From Natrinema mahii (GTDB lineage: Archaea; Halobacteriota; Halobacteria; Halobacteriales; Natrialbaceae): 64,000 nucleotides of DNA. A program made the position numbers and the translations under genes. Of this stretch, positions 7,123 through 15,390 are shown one piece after another. The DNA is taken from positions 248,001 to 312,000 of the forward strand of contig JHUT02000001.1 of the NCBI GenBank assembly GCA_000690595.2, in the 5' to 3' direction. Every line of letters starts with the position of its first letter. Position 1 is the stretch's first letter. The notes below the pieces were generated by a model. It had not been told where the DNA came from and made no database searches. It saw nothing but the letters and a program-made list of their open reading frames with translations.

Positions 7123-9108
7123 ATGACACGGAACGACGATCACGCGTTCTCGAGGCGGCGGCTCCTTCGATCATCGGCGGTGCTTTCCCTGGCCGGCGTC
7201 GCGTCGACGGCGCTGGCACAGGAGGCGCTCCCGAGCGAACTCGAACTCGGCGGCCGAATCAGTAGCTGGGTCGGGCAAGCGCCCGACGCGATCGCCGACG
7301 AGCGGAACCCGACTCTCCGGCTCGAGACGGGCCAGGAGTACACCCTCACGTGGGAGAACCTGGACGGCGCGGGCCACAACTTCGTCATCGTCGACGGGAA
7401 CGACGAGCGGCTCGTCGAGACGGAGATCATGGCCAGTTCGGGCGAGACCCAAACCGTCGAGTTCACCGCCGAAGAGGAGATGGTCGAGTACTTCTGTGGT
7501 CCGCATCGCTCCTCGATGACCGGCGCGATCGAACTCGTGGGAAGCGACGACGGCGGTGACGAGGCGGACACGGACGACGGTCCGCCGATCGGCGAGGGAC
7601 CGACCGTCGGCCTCGAGCCCGTCGCGGACGGATTCGCCAACCCGATCACGCTCGAGACGGCCGACGAGGACGCCGACCGCCGGTTCGTCGTCGACCAGAC
7701 CGGCACGATCACCGTCCACGGCGAGGACGGCCTCGAGTCCGAGCCGTTCCTCGACGTCTCGGATCGGCTGGTCGACCTCCGCGAGGGGTTCGACGAGCGC
7801 GGGCTGCTCGGCCTGGCCTTCCATCCCGACTTCGCGGAGAACGGCCGCTTTTTCGTCCGCTACAGCGCGCCGCCCCGCGAGGGTACCCCCGAGGGGTACG
7901 ACCACACGTTCGTCCTCTCGGAGTTCCGGACCGACGGCGACGACCACGCGAGCGCCGATCCCGACTCCGAACGGACGATCCTCGAGATTCCGGAGCCGCA
8001 GTTCAACCACAACGCGGGGCCGATCGCGTTCGGCCCGGAGGACTACCTCTACGTCGCCACCGGCGACGGCGGCGGAGCCAACGATTCGGACGAGGGCCAC
8101 GTCGAGGACTGGTACGACGAGAACGAGGGCGGGAACGGCCAGGATACGGAAGCGAACCTGTTGGGCGGCATTCTTCGGCTCGACGTGGACGGCGGGACGT
8201 CGGAGACGTCCCGAGACGGAGGCGGCGACGCCGCCGACGAAGGCGAGGACGCGGGCTACGGCGTCCCCGACGACAACCCGCTGGTCGACGCGGCGGGCCA
8301 CCGCGACGAATACTACGCGTGGGGACTGCGCAACCCGTGGGGGATGACCCTCACCGGCGAGGGGGCGATCCTCGCGGCCGACGTCGGTCAGGCGCTGTTC
8401 GAGGAGGTCAACCACGTCGAACGCGGCGGCAACTACGGCTGGAACGTCAGGGAAGGGGCCCACTGTTTCAGCACCGAGTCGCCGACGGAGCCGCCCGCGG
8501 AGTGTCCACAGGAGACCCCCGAGTCGGTCCGCGGCGGCGAGCCACTGCTCGATCCCGTCCTCGAGTACCCCCACGAGGCCGACGGCGAGCCGGTCGGCGT
8601 CTCCGTGATCGGCGGCTACCTCTACGAGGGCGAGGCAGTCGACGCCCTCGCCGGCACCTACGTCTTCGGCGACTGGAGCCGGGACGGCCAGAGCCCCGGC
8701 CGGCTATTCGTCGCCCGCCCGCCGGCCGAGTGGCTCGAGGAGAACGCGGCGGTCGAGACGGAGGAGGGCGACGACCCCTTCATCGATCCGCCGGGCGAGG
8801 GCGACGACGGCGGTGCCGAGGGTGACGGCGGCGACGGCGGGAGCGAGAACGGACTCTGGCCGATCGAGGAACTCGAGGTCGAGACCGCGGGCGGAGGCGA
8901 CGACGGTGGCGACAAAGCGGACGACGGCGACGGTGAGGGGGACGACGGCGAGCCGGTCGCGTCCGACGGGGCGATGAACCGATTCGTCTACGGCTTCGGC
9001 CGCGACGACGCCGGCGAACTCTACGTCCTGACGTCGGCGACGCCGTCCATCGAGGAAGACGACGGCGCTGTCTACCGGATCGTCCCCCAACAGCGATCCG
9101 AACACTGA
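7123..9108 (+). CDS. Tat-exported cupredoxin-PQQ sugar dehydrogenase (GSDH-type) fusion
   Basis: A 661-residue protein. Residues 1-32 are a twin-arginine signal (SRRRLLRSSAVLSLAG). Residues about 40-140 form a cupredoxin with type-1 copper ligands visible as His85, Cys125, His128 and Met132 (GHNF, YFCGPHRSSM). Residues about 160 to the end are a glucose/sorbosone dehydrogenase propeller, with RGLLGLAFHPDF, NHNAGPIAFGPEDYLYVATG, WGLRNPWGM and GNYGWNVREG. An acidic low-complexity insert (about 560-625) interrupts the last blade. The likely role is periplasm-facing oxidation of a sugar or alcohol with electrons passed directly to copper. It is convergent with the PQQ propeller dehydrogenase. Confidence 0.88.
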   Translation: MTRNDDHAFSRRRLLRSSAVLSLAGVASTALAQEALPSELELGGRISSWVGQAPDAIADERNPTLRLETGQEYTLTWENLDGAGHNFVIVDGNDERLVETEIMASSGETQTVEFTAEEEMVEYFCGPHRSSMTGAIELVGSDDGGDEADTDDGPPIGEGPTVGLEPVADGFANPITLETADEDADRRFVVDQTGTITVHGEDGLESEPFLDVSDRLVDLREGFDERGLLGLAFHPDFAENGRFFVRYSAPPREGTPEGYDHTFVLSEFRTDGDDHASADPDSERTILEIPEPQFNHNAGPIAFGPEDYLYVATGDGGGANDSDEGHVEDWYDENEGGNGQDTEANLLGGILRLDVDGGTSETSRDGGGDAADEGEDAGYGVPDDNPLVDAAGHRDEYYAWGLRNPWGMTLTGEGAILAADVGQALFEEVNHVERGGNYGWNVREGAHCFSTESPTEPPAECPQETPESVRGGEPLLDPVLEYPHEADGEPVGVSVIGGYLYEGEAVDALAGTYVFGDWSRDGQSPGRLFVARPPAEWLEENAAVETEEGDDPFIDPPGEGDDGGAEGDGGDGGSENGLWPIEELEVETAGGGDDGGDKADDGDGEGDDGEPVASDGAMNRFVYGFGRDDAGELYVLTSATPSIEEDDGAVYRIVPQQRSEH

Positions 9109-9185
9109 TCGCGTCGGACGCGACGCCGGGCGTCGACGCGGTCGCTCGCGAGTCCGTCCACGCGCGAAAAAGGTTAGCCGGCCGC

Positions 9186-11096
9186 TCAGATCTCGAGCGA
9201 GAAGACGGCCAGCGTGGTCCCCAGTTCGACGTCGGTGTGGTGGCCGCCGCCGGCGGGCATCGCGACGTACTGTTTCTCCTCGTGGGGGTCGACCCAAGAC
9301 ATCGGCGCGCCGTCGACGCCGTGGTCGCCGACTTCGAACTCGGCGAGGCGATCGCCCGACTCGACATCGTAGGCGGCCATCACGCCGTTGGGCGTGCCCG
9401 CGAAGGCCAGTCCGGTCGGCGTCGTAAAGGATCCGCCGCGGGGGTGGTAGTTGGACCAGTCGTACCACTCCTGCCACTTCACGTCGCCGGTGTAGGGGTC
9501 GATCCCGGCGATGACGCCGATCGCACCGTTCCACTCCGGCGGGTAGGCGGGTCGGCCCGACGCGTCGCCGTCGCCGTCAGTGGCTTCGTCGTCCGCGGTT
9601 TCGGCGTCGTCGCCCTCTCCCTCGTCGACCTCCGCCTCGAGGTGTGGATCTTCGCCTTCGGCGACCTCCTCGGCATCGAGGGTCGGCTCGTCGGGCTCCT
9701 CGATGTCTTCGGGCGGTTCTCCGCCGACGATGTCCATGCCCATGTACCGCTCGCCGGCCTCGTACTCCTCTTCGTACCACGACAGCGCCATCGGCTCGTT
9801 GGCCCCCTTGACGACCATCGTCCGGGTGTTGGGATCGAAGGAACTCGGCTGGGGGTTGGTGCCGCCGGTGAGATGGGGCATCATCCACTCGGCGCTGTCG
9901 ATGTCGTCGTACGGCGGTAGCGAGAACGTGTTGACGTGCTGGACGTACTCCTCGCTGCGCTGGTGGAGCTGTCCGGTTGCCATATCGACTGTGTAGACCC
10001 AGCCGGTCTTGCCGGGCCAGGCCGCGAACTGCGTCGCCTCGCCGTCCGCTTCCTCCTCGAAGACGATCGGCGGGCTCGGCGAGTCGTAGTCCCACCAGTC
10101 GTGGGGCGAGTCCTGGTAGTGCCACTGGTACTCGCCGGACTCGATGTCGATACCGACCTTCCCGCAGGTAAAGGGGTTGTAGCCCGGTCGAACGGTGCCG
10201 TACCACGGCCCGGGGTTGGACGCCGGAACGACCACCGTTCCCGACTCGGGCTCGATGGCCGCCGAGGCCCAGGCGGTCCCGCCGCCGTGACGCCACGACT
10301 CGCCGACCCACTCCGCCGAGGGCGTCATGTTGAACCGCCACTGCGGGTTCCCCTCGAGGTCGATCGCGTCGAAGAAGCCGCTGACGCCGAACTCGCCCCC
10401 GAAGCTGCCCTTCAGCAGGGTGCCGTCGTAGATCAGCGGCGGGAACGAGGAGGTCGATCCTCGCTCGCGTTCCCACTGTAGCTCCTCGTGCATGAGGTCC
10501 TCGGCGACCTCGCCGCGATAGGCCGCCGCCCCGTTGTAGTACCACTCGGTCTCGCCGGTGTAGCGATCGACCGCCAGCACACCCAGATCGAGCGTACTCT
10601 TGTAGACGGTATCGCCGTAGACCGCCGGGCCACGCTCGGCCGGCGGCGCGTCCGCCGAGTAGCCCACGGCCGGCTCGTAGTAGTGTTCCCACAGCTTCTC
10701 GCCGGTGCGGGCGTTGAGCGCGTAGAGCTGGTCGGCCCCGACCGTCGTATACATGATCGGCGGATCGCCGTCGACGACCAGCGGCGACCCCTGGAACTCG
10801 TGGCTCGGGTTCGGCTCGAGCGCCTGCGGCGGCGCGAGGTCGATGCGCCACTCGAGTTCGAGCTGGTCGACGTTGTCCGGCGTGATGTGTTCCGCTGGGG
10901 TGTGGCGTTGGTTCTCGTAGGCCCCGCCGAACAGCAGCCAGTTCGTCTCGTCGTCCGCTGTCCGGCTGAGATCTTCCTGGGTAATCTCGCGTTCGGGAAT
11001 GGTATCGATATCCCCCTGTGCGACGTATGACTCGCCCGGTTTCTCGTCCCACGGTGCGTCCGACGGCAGGTCCATGTGTTCGGTGTCGAACGTCAT
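9186..11096 (-). CDS. PQQ-dependent dehydrogenase, eight-bladed beta-propeller (methanol/ethanol family)
   Basis: A 636-residue quinoprotein-like protein. Tryptophan-docking blades are visible (NARTGEKLWEH, DRYTGETEWYY, DPYTGDVKWQEW), along with DWWDYDSPSPPIVF, typical of PQQ alcohol/glucose dehydrogenases. No vicinal Cys-Cys pair and no cytochrome c domain is present. It lacks an N-terminal signal, although the family acts outside the membrane; the upstream gene, coupled by a 1-nt overlap, carries a Tat motif and may export it. An acidic insert (about 470-520) is a haloarchaeal feature. Substrate unknown. Confidence 0.85.
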   Translation of the reverse strand: MTFDTEHMDLPSDAPWDEKPGESYVAQGDIDTIPEREITQEDLSRTADDETNWLLFGGAYENQRHTPAEHITPDNVDQLELEWRIDLAPPQALEPNPSHEFQGSPLVVDGDPPIMYTTVGADQLYALNARTGEKLWEHYYEPAVGYSADAPPAERGPAVYGDTVYKSTLDLGVLAVDRYTGETEWYYNGAAAYRGEVAEDLMHEELQWERERGSTSSFPPLIYDGTLLKGSFGGEFGVSGFFDAIDLEGNPQWRFNMTPSAEWVGESWRHGGGTAWASAAIEPESGTVVVPASNPGPWYGTVRPGYNPFTCGKVGIDIESGEYQWHYQDSPHDWWDYDSPSPPIVFEEEADGEATQFAAWPGKTGWVYTVDMATGQLHQRSEEYVQHVNTFSLPPYDDIDSAEWMMPHLTGGTNPQPSSFDPNTRTMVVKGANEPMALSWYEEEYEAGERYMGMDIVGGEPPEDIEEPDEPTLDAEEVAEGEDPHLEAEVDEGEGDDAETADDEATDGDGDASGRPAYPPEWNGAIGVIAGIDPYTGDVKWQEWYDWSNYHPRGGSFTTPTGLAFAGTPNGVMAAYDVESGDRLAEFEVGDHGVDGAPMSWVDPHEEKQYVAMPAGGGHHTDVELGTTLAVFSLEI

Positions 11097-12031
11097 CAGT
11101 GACTCACCTCGCGGGGTGCTCGCATGTGATCGTCAATCTGGATCACGTCGTTGCGGAGGAACTCCTGCCCGATGATCGCGATCGCGGTGCTGCCCGTGAT
11201 CAGCGCCGAGAGCTGTTCGTCGGCGATCTCGCCCGCGGCGAGATCGCGGGCGGCCGATCCCAGCAGGTAGTAGCCGCCGAGCATCGACTTGACGTCCCAG
11301 AGCCCGCGGTCGATCATCTCGTCGGTCACCAGCACCTCGTTCTGCCAGAGGAAGTGATCGAGGCCATCGATCCACAGTAAGGCTCCCTCCGCGGCCCGCC
11401 GGTGCAGCGGCGCGACGAACTCGTGGACGACCCCGTCCTCGACGGCTTCAGCCGGCGGGTACTCCGGCGTTTTCATCCACCACGAGAGCTGCTCGCGCGA
11501 ATTGACGATGTTCGTCACCAGCGCCGTCTGCTCGCCCTCGGCGAACCCGACCTCCGCGAGGGTCGCCGGCAGCTCCTCGATGTGGAGCAGCTGGCGGGTC
11601 GTCTCCTCGATGTGATCGGGGGTAAAGGCCGGCAGGGCCTCCTCGGCACTCGCGAAGAATCCGACTTCCGCGAGGTGGTCGTTGATCGTCCACGCGGGCG
11701 CAGTCAGCTCCTGATAGGCCGACGCCCCCTGCTCGGGTACTCCCATCGACGCCAGCTGGGGCAACAGTTCGAAACTCCCCTCGAGTCCCGCCAGTTCCTC
11801 GGCCAACAGCGCGCCGTCCAGCGTGCCGGTCAGTCCGGCCCGAACCGCCTCCCCCATCTCGGCGAGCCCGCCCGTAGCGCCGCTCGCGACCTCCCCACGG
11901 AGATCGCGGAGCGTCGCACCGGCGACGCCGCCGGCGGCGACGACGCCAAGCGCCTTCAGGAACTCGCGACGATCTTCGTCGCTTACCTCCCCGTAACTGT
12001 ATCGCTCTTCAGGTGTGGTCCCATATGCCAT
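11096..12031 (-). CDS. Tat-signal protein partnering the PQQ dehydrogenase
   Basis: A 311-residue protein with DRREFLKALGVVAAGGVAGA at about 22-41, a twin-arginine signal after a short hydrophilic leader. The remainder is mostly alpha-helical, with no cofactor motif I recognise. The start MAYGTTPEER at 12029-12031 is preferred to an in-frame ATG nine codons upstream. The stop codon shares one base with the start of the PQQ dehydrogenase, so the two are translationally coupled. By analogy with the small Tat subunit of gluconate/sugar dehydrogenases, it may act as chaperone, export escort or electron-transfer subunit; this is inference from context. Confidence 0.75.
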   Translation of the reverse strand: MAYGTTPEERYSYGEVSDEDRREFLKALGVVAAGGVAGATLRDLRGEVASGATGGLAEMGEAVRAGLTGTLDGALLAEELAGLEGSFELLPQLASMGVPEQGASAYQELTAPAWTINDHLAEVGFFASAEEALPAFTPDHIEETTRQLLHIEELPATLAEVGFAEGEQTALVTNIVNSREQLSWWMKTPEYPPAEAVEDGVVHEFVAPLHRRAAEGALLWIDGLDHFLWQNEVLVTDEMIDRGLWDVKSMLGGYYLLGSAARDLAAGEIADEQLSALITGSTAIAIIGQEFLRNDVIQIDDHMRAPREVSH

Positions 12032-12281
12032 GACTACAGTTAACAGACAGCACAACACCCATTAGAAGCGTTCATAGTTTCATCGTATGCAACACATTTA
12101 TTCCGATATCACTACGAGCTGCATTTACGGAATTGAAACCCAGTATATGGTGGTAAACAACAACCACTGATTAGAACGTGGCACCGATCCGCAATCACCT
12201 GTTTCGACCAGGGGTGGGAGTACTCCGCGTGCAGAAACGGACTGGTTCCGTTTCCAATCGAACTGAGCGAACGCGGCGCGG

Positions 12282-12905
12282 TTACTCGCCGAGACCGTAC
12301 CGGTCGGAGACGGTTCGCCACCGATCACGCAAGAGCCCGTCACCGGCGAGATGCGTTAGGAATCCGACGAGGAACGCTCCCCCACAGAGCGCGCTGGTCC
12401 GGACAACGAGTCCCGACGGCAAGCCGGTGCCCTCTAACAGCAAAACGACGACAGTCGTCAGGCAAACGGCGACGGTCATCCCGGCCGAAATCCGATGTGT
12501 CACCGTTCGATGGGACGGACGGAGTCTGGGGAAGAGACGACTCGTCGCCCACCAACCGACCCAGAATACCGTCGCGACACTCGCTCCGGCGACAAACAGA
12601 GGATCGACGCCTACCGAGATCGATTCAACGGCGGTGATCGCTGCCCCACCGAATTTGAGCGTTAGACACGTCGCGACGGCCGCTGTGGCCGGCGGTACGT
12701 ATCGAGTCGCGAGCCGGTACGGGCGCGCATGCGGGTGATCGATATCGGGAGCGACCGATCCGACGAGCGTAATCGGGACGACGGCGAGTGCGACGACCAG
12801 CGTCTCCTCCCGCAGGGCACCCAGTAGGTAGGGTATCCCGAGGGCGGCAACGAGCAGCGCGTGAGCGCTGATTCCGTGTTGTAGGTGCCGTTCGAAGTCA
12901 GTCAT
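12282..12905 (-). CDS. Membrane-bound metal-dependent hydrolase (DUF457/YdjM type)
   Basis: A 207-residue protein with about five hydrophobic helices and the family's dispersed histidine/aspartate motifs: LQHGISAH near the start, VAPDIDHPHARP (about 52-63), PSHRTVTHR (about 130-138) and LTHLAGDGLL (about 185-194). The family is annotated as inner-membrane metal-dependent hydrolases, but substrates are unknown. It lies 117 nt downstream of the two-helix membrane protein on the same strand, so it may be the last gene of that unit. A distant relative of the same fold is at 62577-63161. Confidence 0.8.
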   Translation of the reverse strand: MTDFERHLQHGISAHALLVAALGIPYLLGALREETLVVALAVVPITLVGSVAPDIDHPHARPYRLATRYVPPATAAVATCLTLKFGGAAITAVESISVGVDPLFVAGASVATVFWVGWWATSRLFPRLRPSHRTVTHRISAGMTVAVCLTTVVVLLLEGTGLPSGLVVRTSALCGGAFLVGFLTHLAGDGLLRDRWRTVSDRYGLGE

Positions 12906-13022
12906 CGTGTCCCTCCGCGTCCGCTCGCCGGTCGTACTCTGTTCCGTGGTCCGTCGTCACTCATTGTCCTGTCTCTCCGTTCGGAAAACGCCGTTCCGGC
13001 GGCTCGGCTCCCGCCGGCAGTG

Positions 13023-13643
13023 CTATTCGTCGTCAGGGCTGATCGTGGTCCGTTTCCGTCTGCGTTCCTCGCTCGAGAGGCTCCCCTCCCGCAGGTTCGT
13101 CTGGCCAGCGTGGCGGTCCCTATCGGGTTCGCCCTCGACCGTCCTGGGCTGGTCCGTTCCGGTCCGGTCGCAGTCCCCCTCGTCCCGCGAGACGGGATCG
13201 TCGGTCGTCGTTCCGCCGACGATCCGCTTGCCGCGCCCACTGTCCGAGCTCGGCTGTTCAGACTCGGTTTCGTGCTGGGTCCCCGGCCGTTGTGGCACCG
13301 CCGACGCCCCGGTTTCCCGGGAGCCCGCGCGAACGTCACTCGAGCCCTCGAGCGTCCGGCTCGAGGCTTCGGCCGAATCGCTCGCGTCGTCGATCCCGCC
13401 TCCGGGATTGGCACCCGATCGCAAGGCCGCAGCGATAGCACTGATCGTCAGGAGGATCGCCAAGCCTGCGGTGACGGCCACGACGACTGACATGGGAAGC
13501 GCCGCCGGCAGGACGACGCTCGTATAGACGATCCACGTCGCGACGGCCAGTGCGGTACTCGTTGCTGCTGCGATCACTGCCCACGCAGCGAAGAGGCCGG
13601 TCCAGACTGTCGATTCGGTCGTGAAGGTGCTGTTGAAGTTCAT
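13023..13643 (-). CDS. Two-helix membrane protein with a long charged tail, next to the tubulin-like gene
   Basis: A 206-residue protein with hydrophobic helices at about 13-40 and 44-73, then about 130 residues of low-complexity, charged and probably disordered sequence (repeated SSD, GSRE, RTG and REGS-type segments). No domain is recognised. It begins 29 nt after the stop of the tubulin-like gene on the same strand, so the two are probably cotranscribed. A membrane-anchored protein with a flexible tail beside a cytoskeletal GTPase suggests an anchor or scaffold, by loose analogy with ZipA or SepF; this is inference. Confidence 0.7.
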   Translation of the reverse strand: MNFNSTFTTESTVWTGLFAAWAVIAAATSTALAVATWIVYTSVVLPAALPMSVVVAVTAGLAILLTISAIAAALRSGANPGGGIDDASDSAEASSRTLEGSSDVRAGSRETGASAVPQRPGTQHETESEQPSSDSGRGKRIVGGTTTDDPVSRDEGDCDRTGTDQPRTVEGEPDRDRHAGQTNLREGSLSSEERRRKRTTISPDDE

Positions 13644-13672
13644 TGAGTATCGTCCTCGTTTCGATCTCGCGT

Positions 13673-15172
13673 TCAGCGGCCACCCCGACCCAGCGTTCGC
13701 CGTTCGAGGCGGCCGTGTTCCTGTTCGATTCGCGCGCGGTACGGCGAGGCGACGTCCTCGAGGCAGGGGTAGGCCCAGACGGCGAACTCCTGATCACCGA
13801 CCGGGAATCGCTCGAGACCTTCGACGGCGTGGATCCGGATGTCGCGTTCCCCGATGTGACGGGGCAGTTCCCCGCTCAGACGCGCCGGGAGGGAGAGCCA
13901 GTTGACCCCGTTCAGGTCGAAGTCCCGGGCATGGAGGAAGAAGTGGTACTTCTTCAACGCGTCTTCCCGGTGTGGCGCACCGACCAGCAGGGAGGCGACC
14001 TTGGCGACCGAACTCAACACGATGTCGAGGTCGCCCTCCGAGACGTCTTCGGGGATGTCCGAGTGGACGTAGTAGCCGTTGAGGTCGGCGACATCGTCGA
14101 CCCCGAAGTAGCCAGGGGAGACGATTTCACCCTCGAAGGCCGCCCGAACCTCGGCCCCATCGAAGACGTTGGTCATGTCCTGCAGGAGCCGCACGCCCGG
14201 CAGGTTCGCCCGACTGGCCAGCAGCGGAAGCATCGCGGTCTGGATCATTTCGTTGCAGGCCGCCGGGACGCTGGTGTGTGGGTAGCCCAGTTCCTGATAG
14301 AGATCGGTGAACGGGTCGTTCACGGGGTTCAGCCGGTGTTCGCCGATACGGTCCTGAAGCGTCCGGACCGGAACCGGGTTGTGATTGACCGCCTGCATCC
14401 CGAGGGTGTGGGAGTTCGCCAGCACGAACAGCCCCTGGTAGTGTCCCTCCTGCAGGGCCTTTTGTGCCCGCTCGAGGCCGAACGCGGTGTTGTCGTACGA
14501 GCTGTCGATGTCGGCGTCCAGATACGCCGCCTGTAGGTCGGCCCGCCAGGAATCCTCGTCGGCGGCACCCCCGGGCAGCCCCAGCGTATCGATATCCCCG
14601 ACCGGCCCCAGCGGTCCGACCGCAAGCGCGTAGATCTCCTTGGTTTCGTCGCGATCGAACAGGAGCCCGCGCTTCCGGAGTTCCGGAATCATCATCAGCC
14701 CCGCACCGCCGTTGCCCCCGGTGATCCCGGCGCTGAGGAACAGGACGTCCGGAAGATCACCGGACTCCGTCGAGAGGTTCTCACGGAGCAGGCCGACGAA
14801 GTCATCTGGATCGTCGATCATCCCCAGCATCACGGCCGGGGCCTTTCCGGCTCCCTCAGCGTCGATGACGATGGTCCGGTTGGCGGCTACCTGGTCGACC
14901 TCGAGGGGCAACTGGTCGTTCACGTCGTCGATCGAATTGGGATCCGAATCGACGAAGCTGACCAGATACCGGGTATCACGGTCGGTCGAGAGCGCGGGCG
15001 TGTTGCTCGTGATGTCGAGGTTCTCCGCACACAGCTGACCCGAGTCGGCGAGCAGCCGGATCACGCTGGCAGCGACGTTGACACCACACTCACCGAACGC
15101 GACGTGTCCGACGGTCCGTTTGTGCGGTTTTTCGTTCGATGCTCGGTCGGCGATGGATTCGTTCGTATTCAT
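13673..15172 (-). CDS. Divergent tubulin/FtsZ-superfamily GTPase-like protein
   Basis: A 499-residue protein carrying the tubulin nucleotide-binding pattern in the correct order: N-terminal T1-like VGHVAFGECGVNVAASVI (21-38), T3-like DAEGAGKAP (104-112), T4 signature variant SAGITGGNGGAGLM (147-160; compare GGGTGSG) and a helix-7-like YDNTAFGLERA (226-236). It is longer than FtsZ or CetZ (about 360-420), and the canonical T4 GTG core is changed to GNG. It could be a filament-forming GTPase or an inactive relative. The start MNTNESIADR at 15172 follows a purine-rich GGGAGGAA about 30 nt upstream. It heads a probable unit with the membrane protein at 13023-13643. Confidence 0.78.
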   Translation of the reverse strand: MNTNESIADRASNEKPHKRTVGHVAFGECGVNVAASVIRLLADSGQLCAENLDITSNTPALSTDRDTRYLVSFVDSDPNSIDDVNDQLPLEVDQVAANRTIVIDAEGAGKAPAVMLGMIDDPDDFVGLLRENLSTESGDLPDVLFLSAGITGGNGGAGLMMIPELRKRGLLFDRDETKEIYALAVGPLGPVGDIDTLGLPGGAADEDSWRADLQAAYLDADIDSSYDNTAFGLERAQKALQEGHYQGLFVLANSHTLGMQAVNHNPVPVRTLQDRIGEHRLNPVNDPFTDLYQELGYPHTSVPAACNEMIQTAMLPLLASRANLPGVRLLQDMTNVFDGAEVRAAFEGEIVSPGYFGVDDVADLNGYYVHSDIPEDVSEGDLDIVLSSVAKVASLLVGAPHREDALKKYHFFLHARDFDLNGVNWLSLPARLSGELPRHIGERDIRIHAVEGLERFPVGDQEFAVWAYPCLEDVASPYRARIEQEHGRLERRTLGRGGR

Positions 15173-15215
15173 TGGTCGCAGAGTCGTCAGTCGTTTTCGC
15201 ACCGTTCCTCCCGGT

Positions 15216-15232
15216 CGTAAGCTGGGCTTACG
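15216..15232. promoter_or_regulatory. Perfect palindrome CGTAAGC-TGG-GCTTACG, candidate operator
   Basis: Seven-base arms with a 3-nt spacer, 44 nt upstream of the tubulin-like ATG. With no upstream gene on that strand a terminator role is unlikely, so a dimeric regulator site or a 5'-leader hairpin is more plausible. Confidence 0.5.
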
Positions 15233-15275
15233 TTCCGTATGTCTGCAATTACAACTGAGGGATAATAAATGTATT

Positions 15276-15302
15276 GCGTATACAGCCTCTTCTGCGTATA
15301 CA
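15276..15302 (+). promoter_or_regulatory. Direct repeat GCGTATACA x2, candidate RHH operator
   Basis: Identical 9-mers start 18 nt apart, and a partial third (TGCGTA) begins at 15317. Ribbon-helix-helix dimers bind tandem short direct repeats, and the adjacent gene at 15391 encodes an RHH domain, so autoregulation is plausible. The core GTATAC is itself a palindrome. Confidence 0.5.
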
Positions 15303-15390
15303 AAGATAGAGTATAATGCGTAATCAGTATCTTAGAAATAGTAAATACTAATTACGAACGTTCAAGGGAAAGGAGAAGAAACGGCCGAGC

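Larger units (their letters stand above)
15173..15390. promoter_or_regulatory. Bidirectional AT-rich control region between tubulin-like and RHH-SIS genes
   Basis: This 218-nt region serves two divergent genes and its right half is much more AT-rich than the surroundings. It holds a perfect 17-nt palindrome (15216-15232), two identical GCGTATACA words (15276-15284 and 15294-15302), a related TGCGTA (15317-15322), several TATA-like segments, and GGAAAGGAG (15367-15375), a possible Shine-Dalgarno for the RHH-SIS start at 15391. Unlike most genes here, both flanking genes appear to have leaders. Confidence 0.65.
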
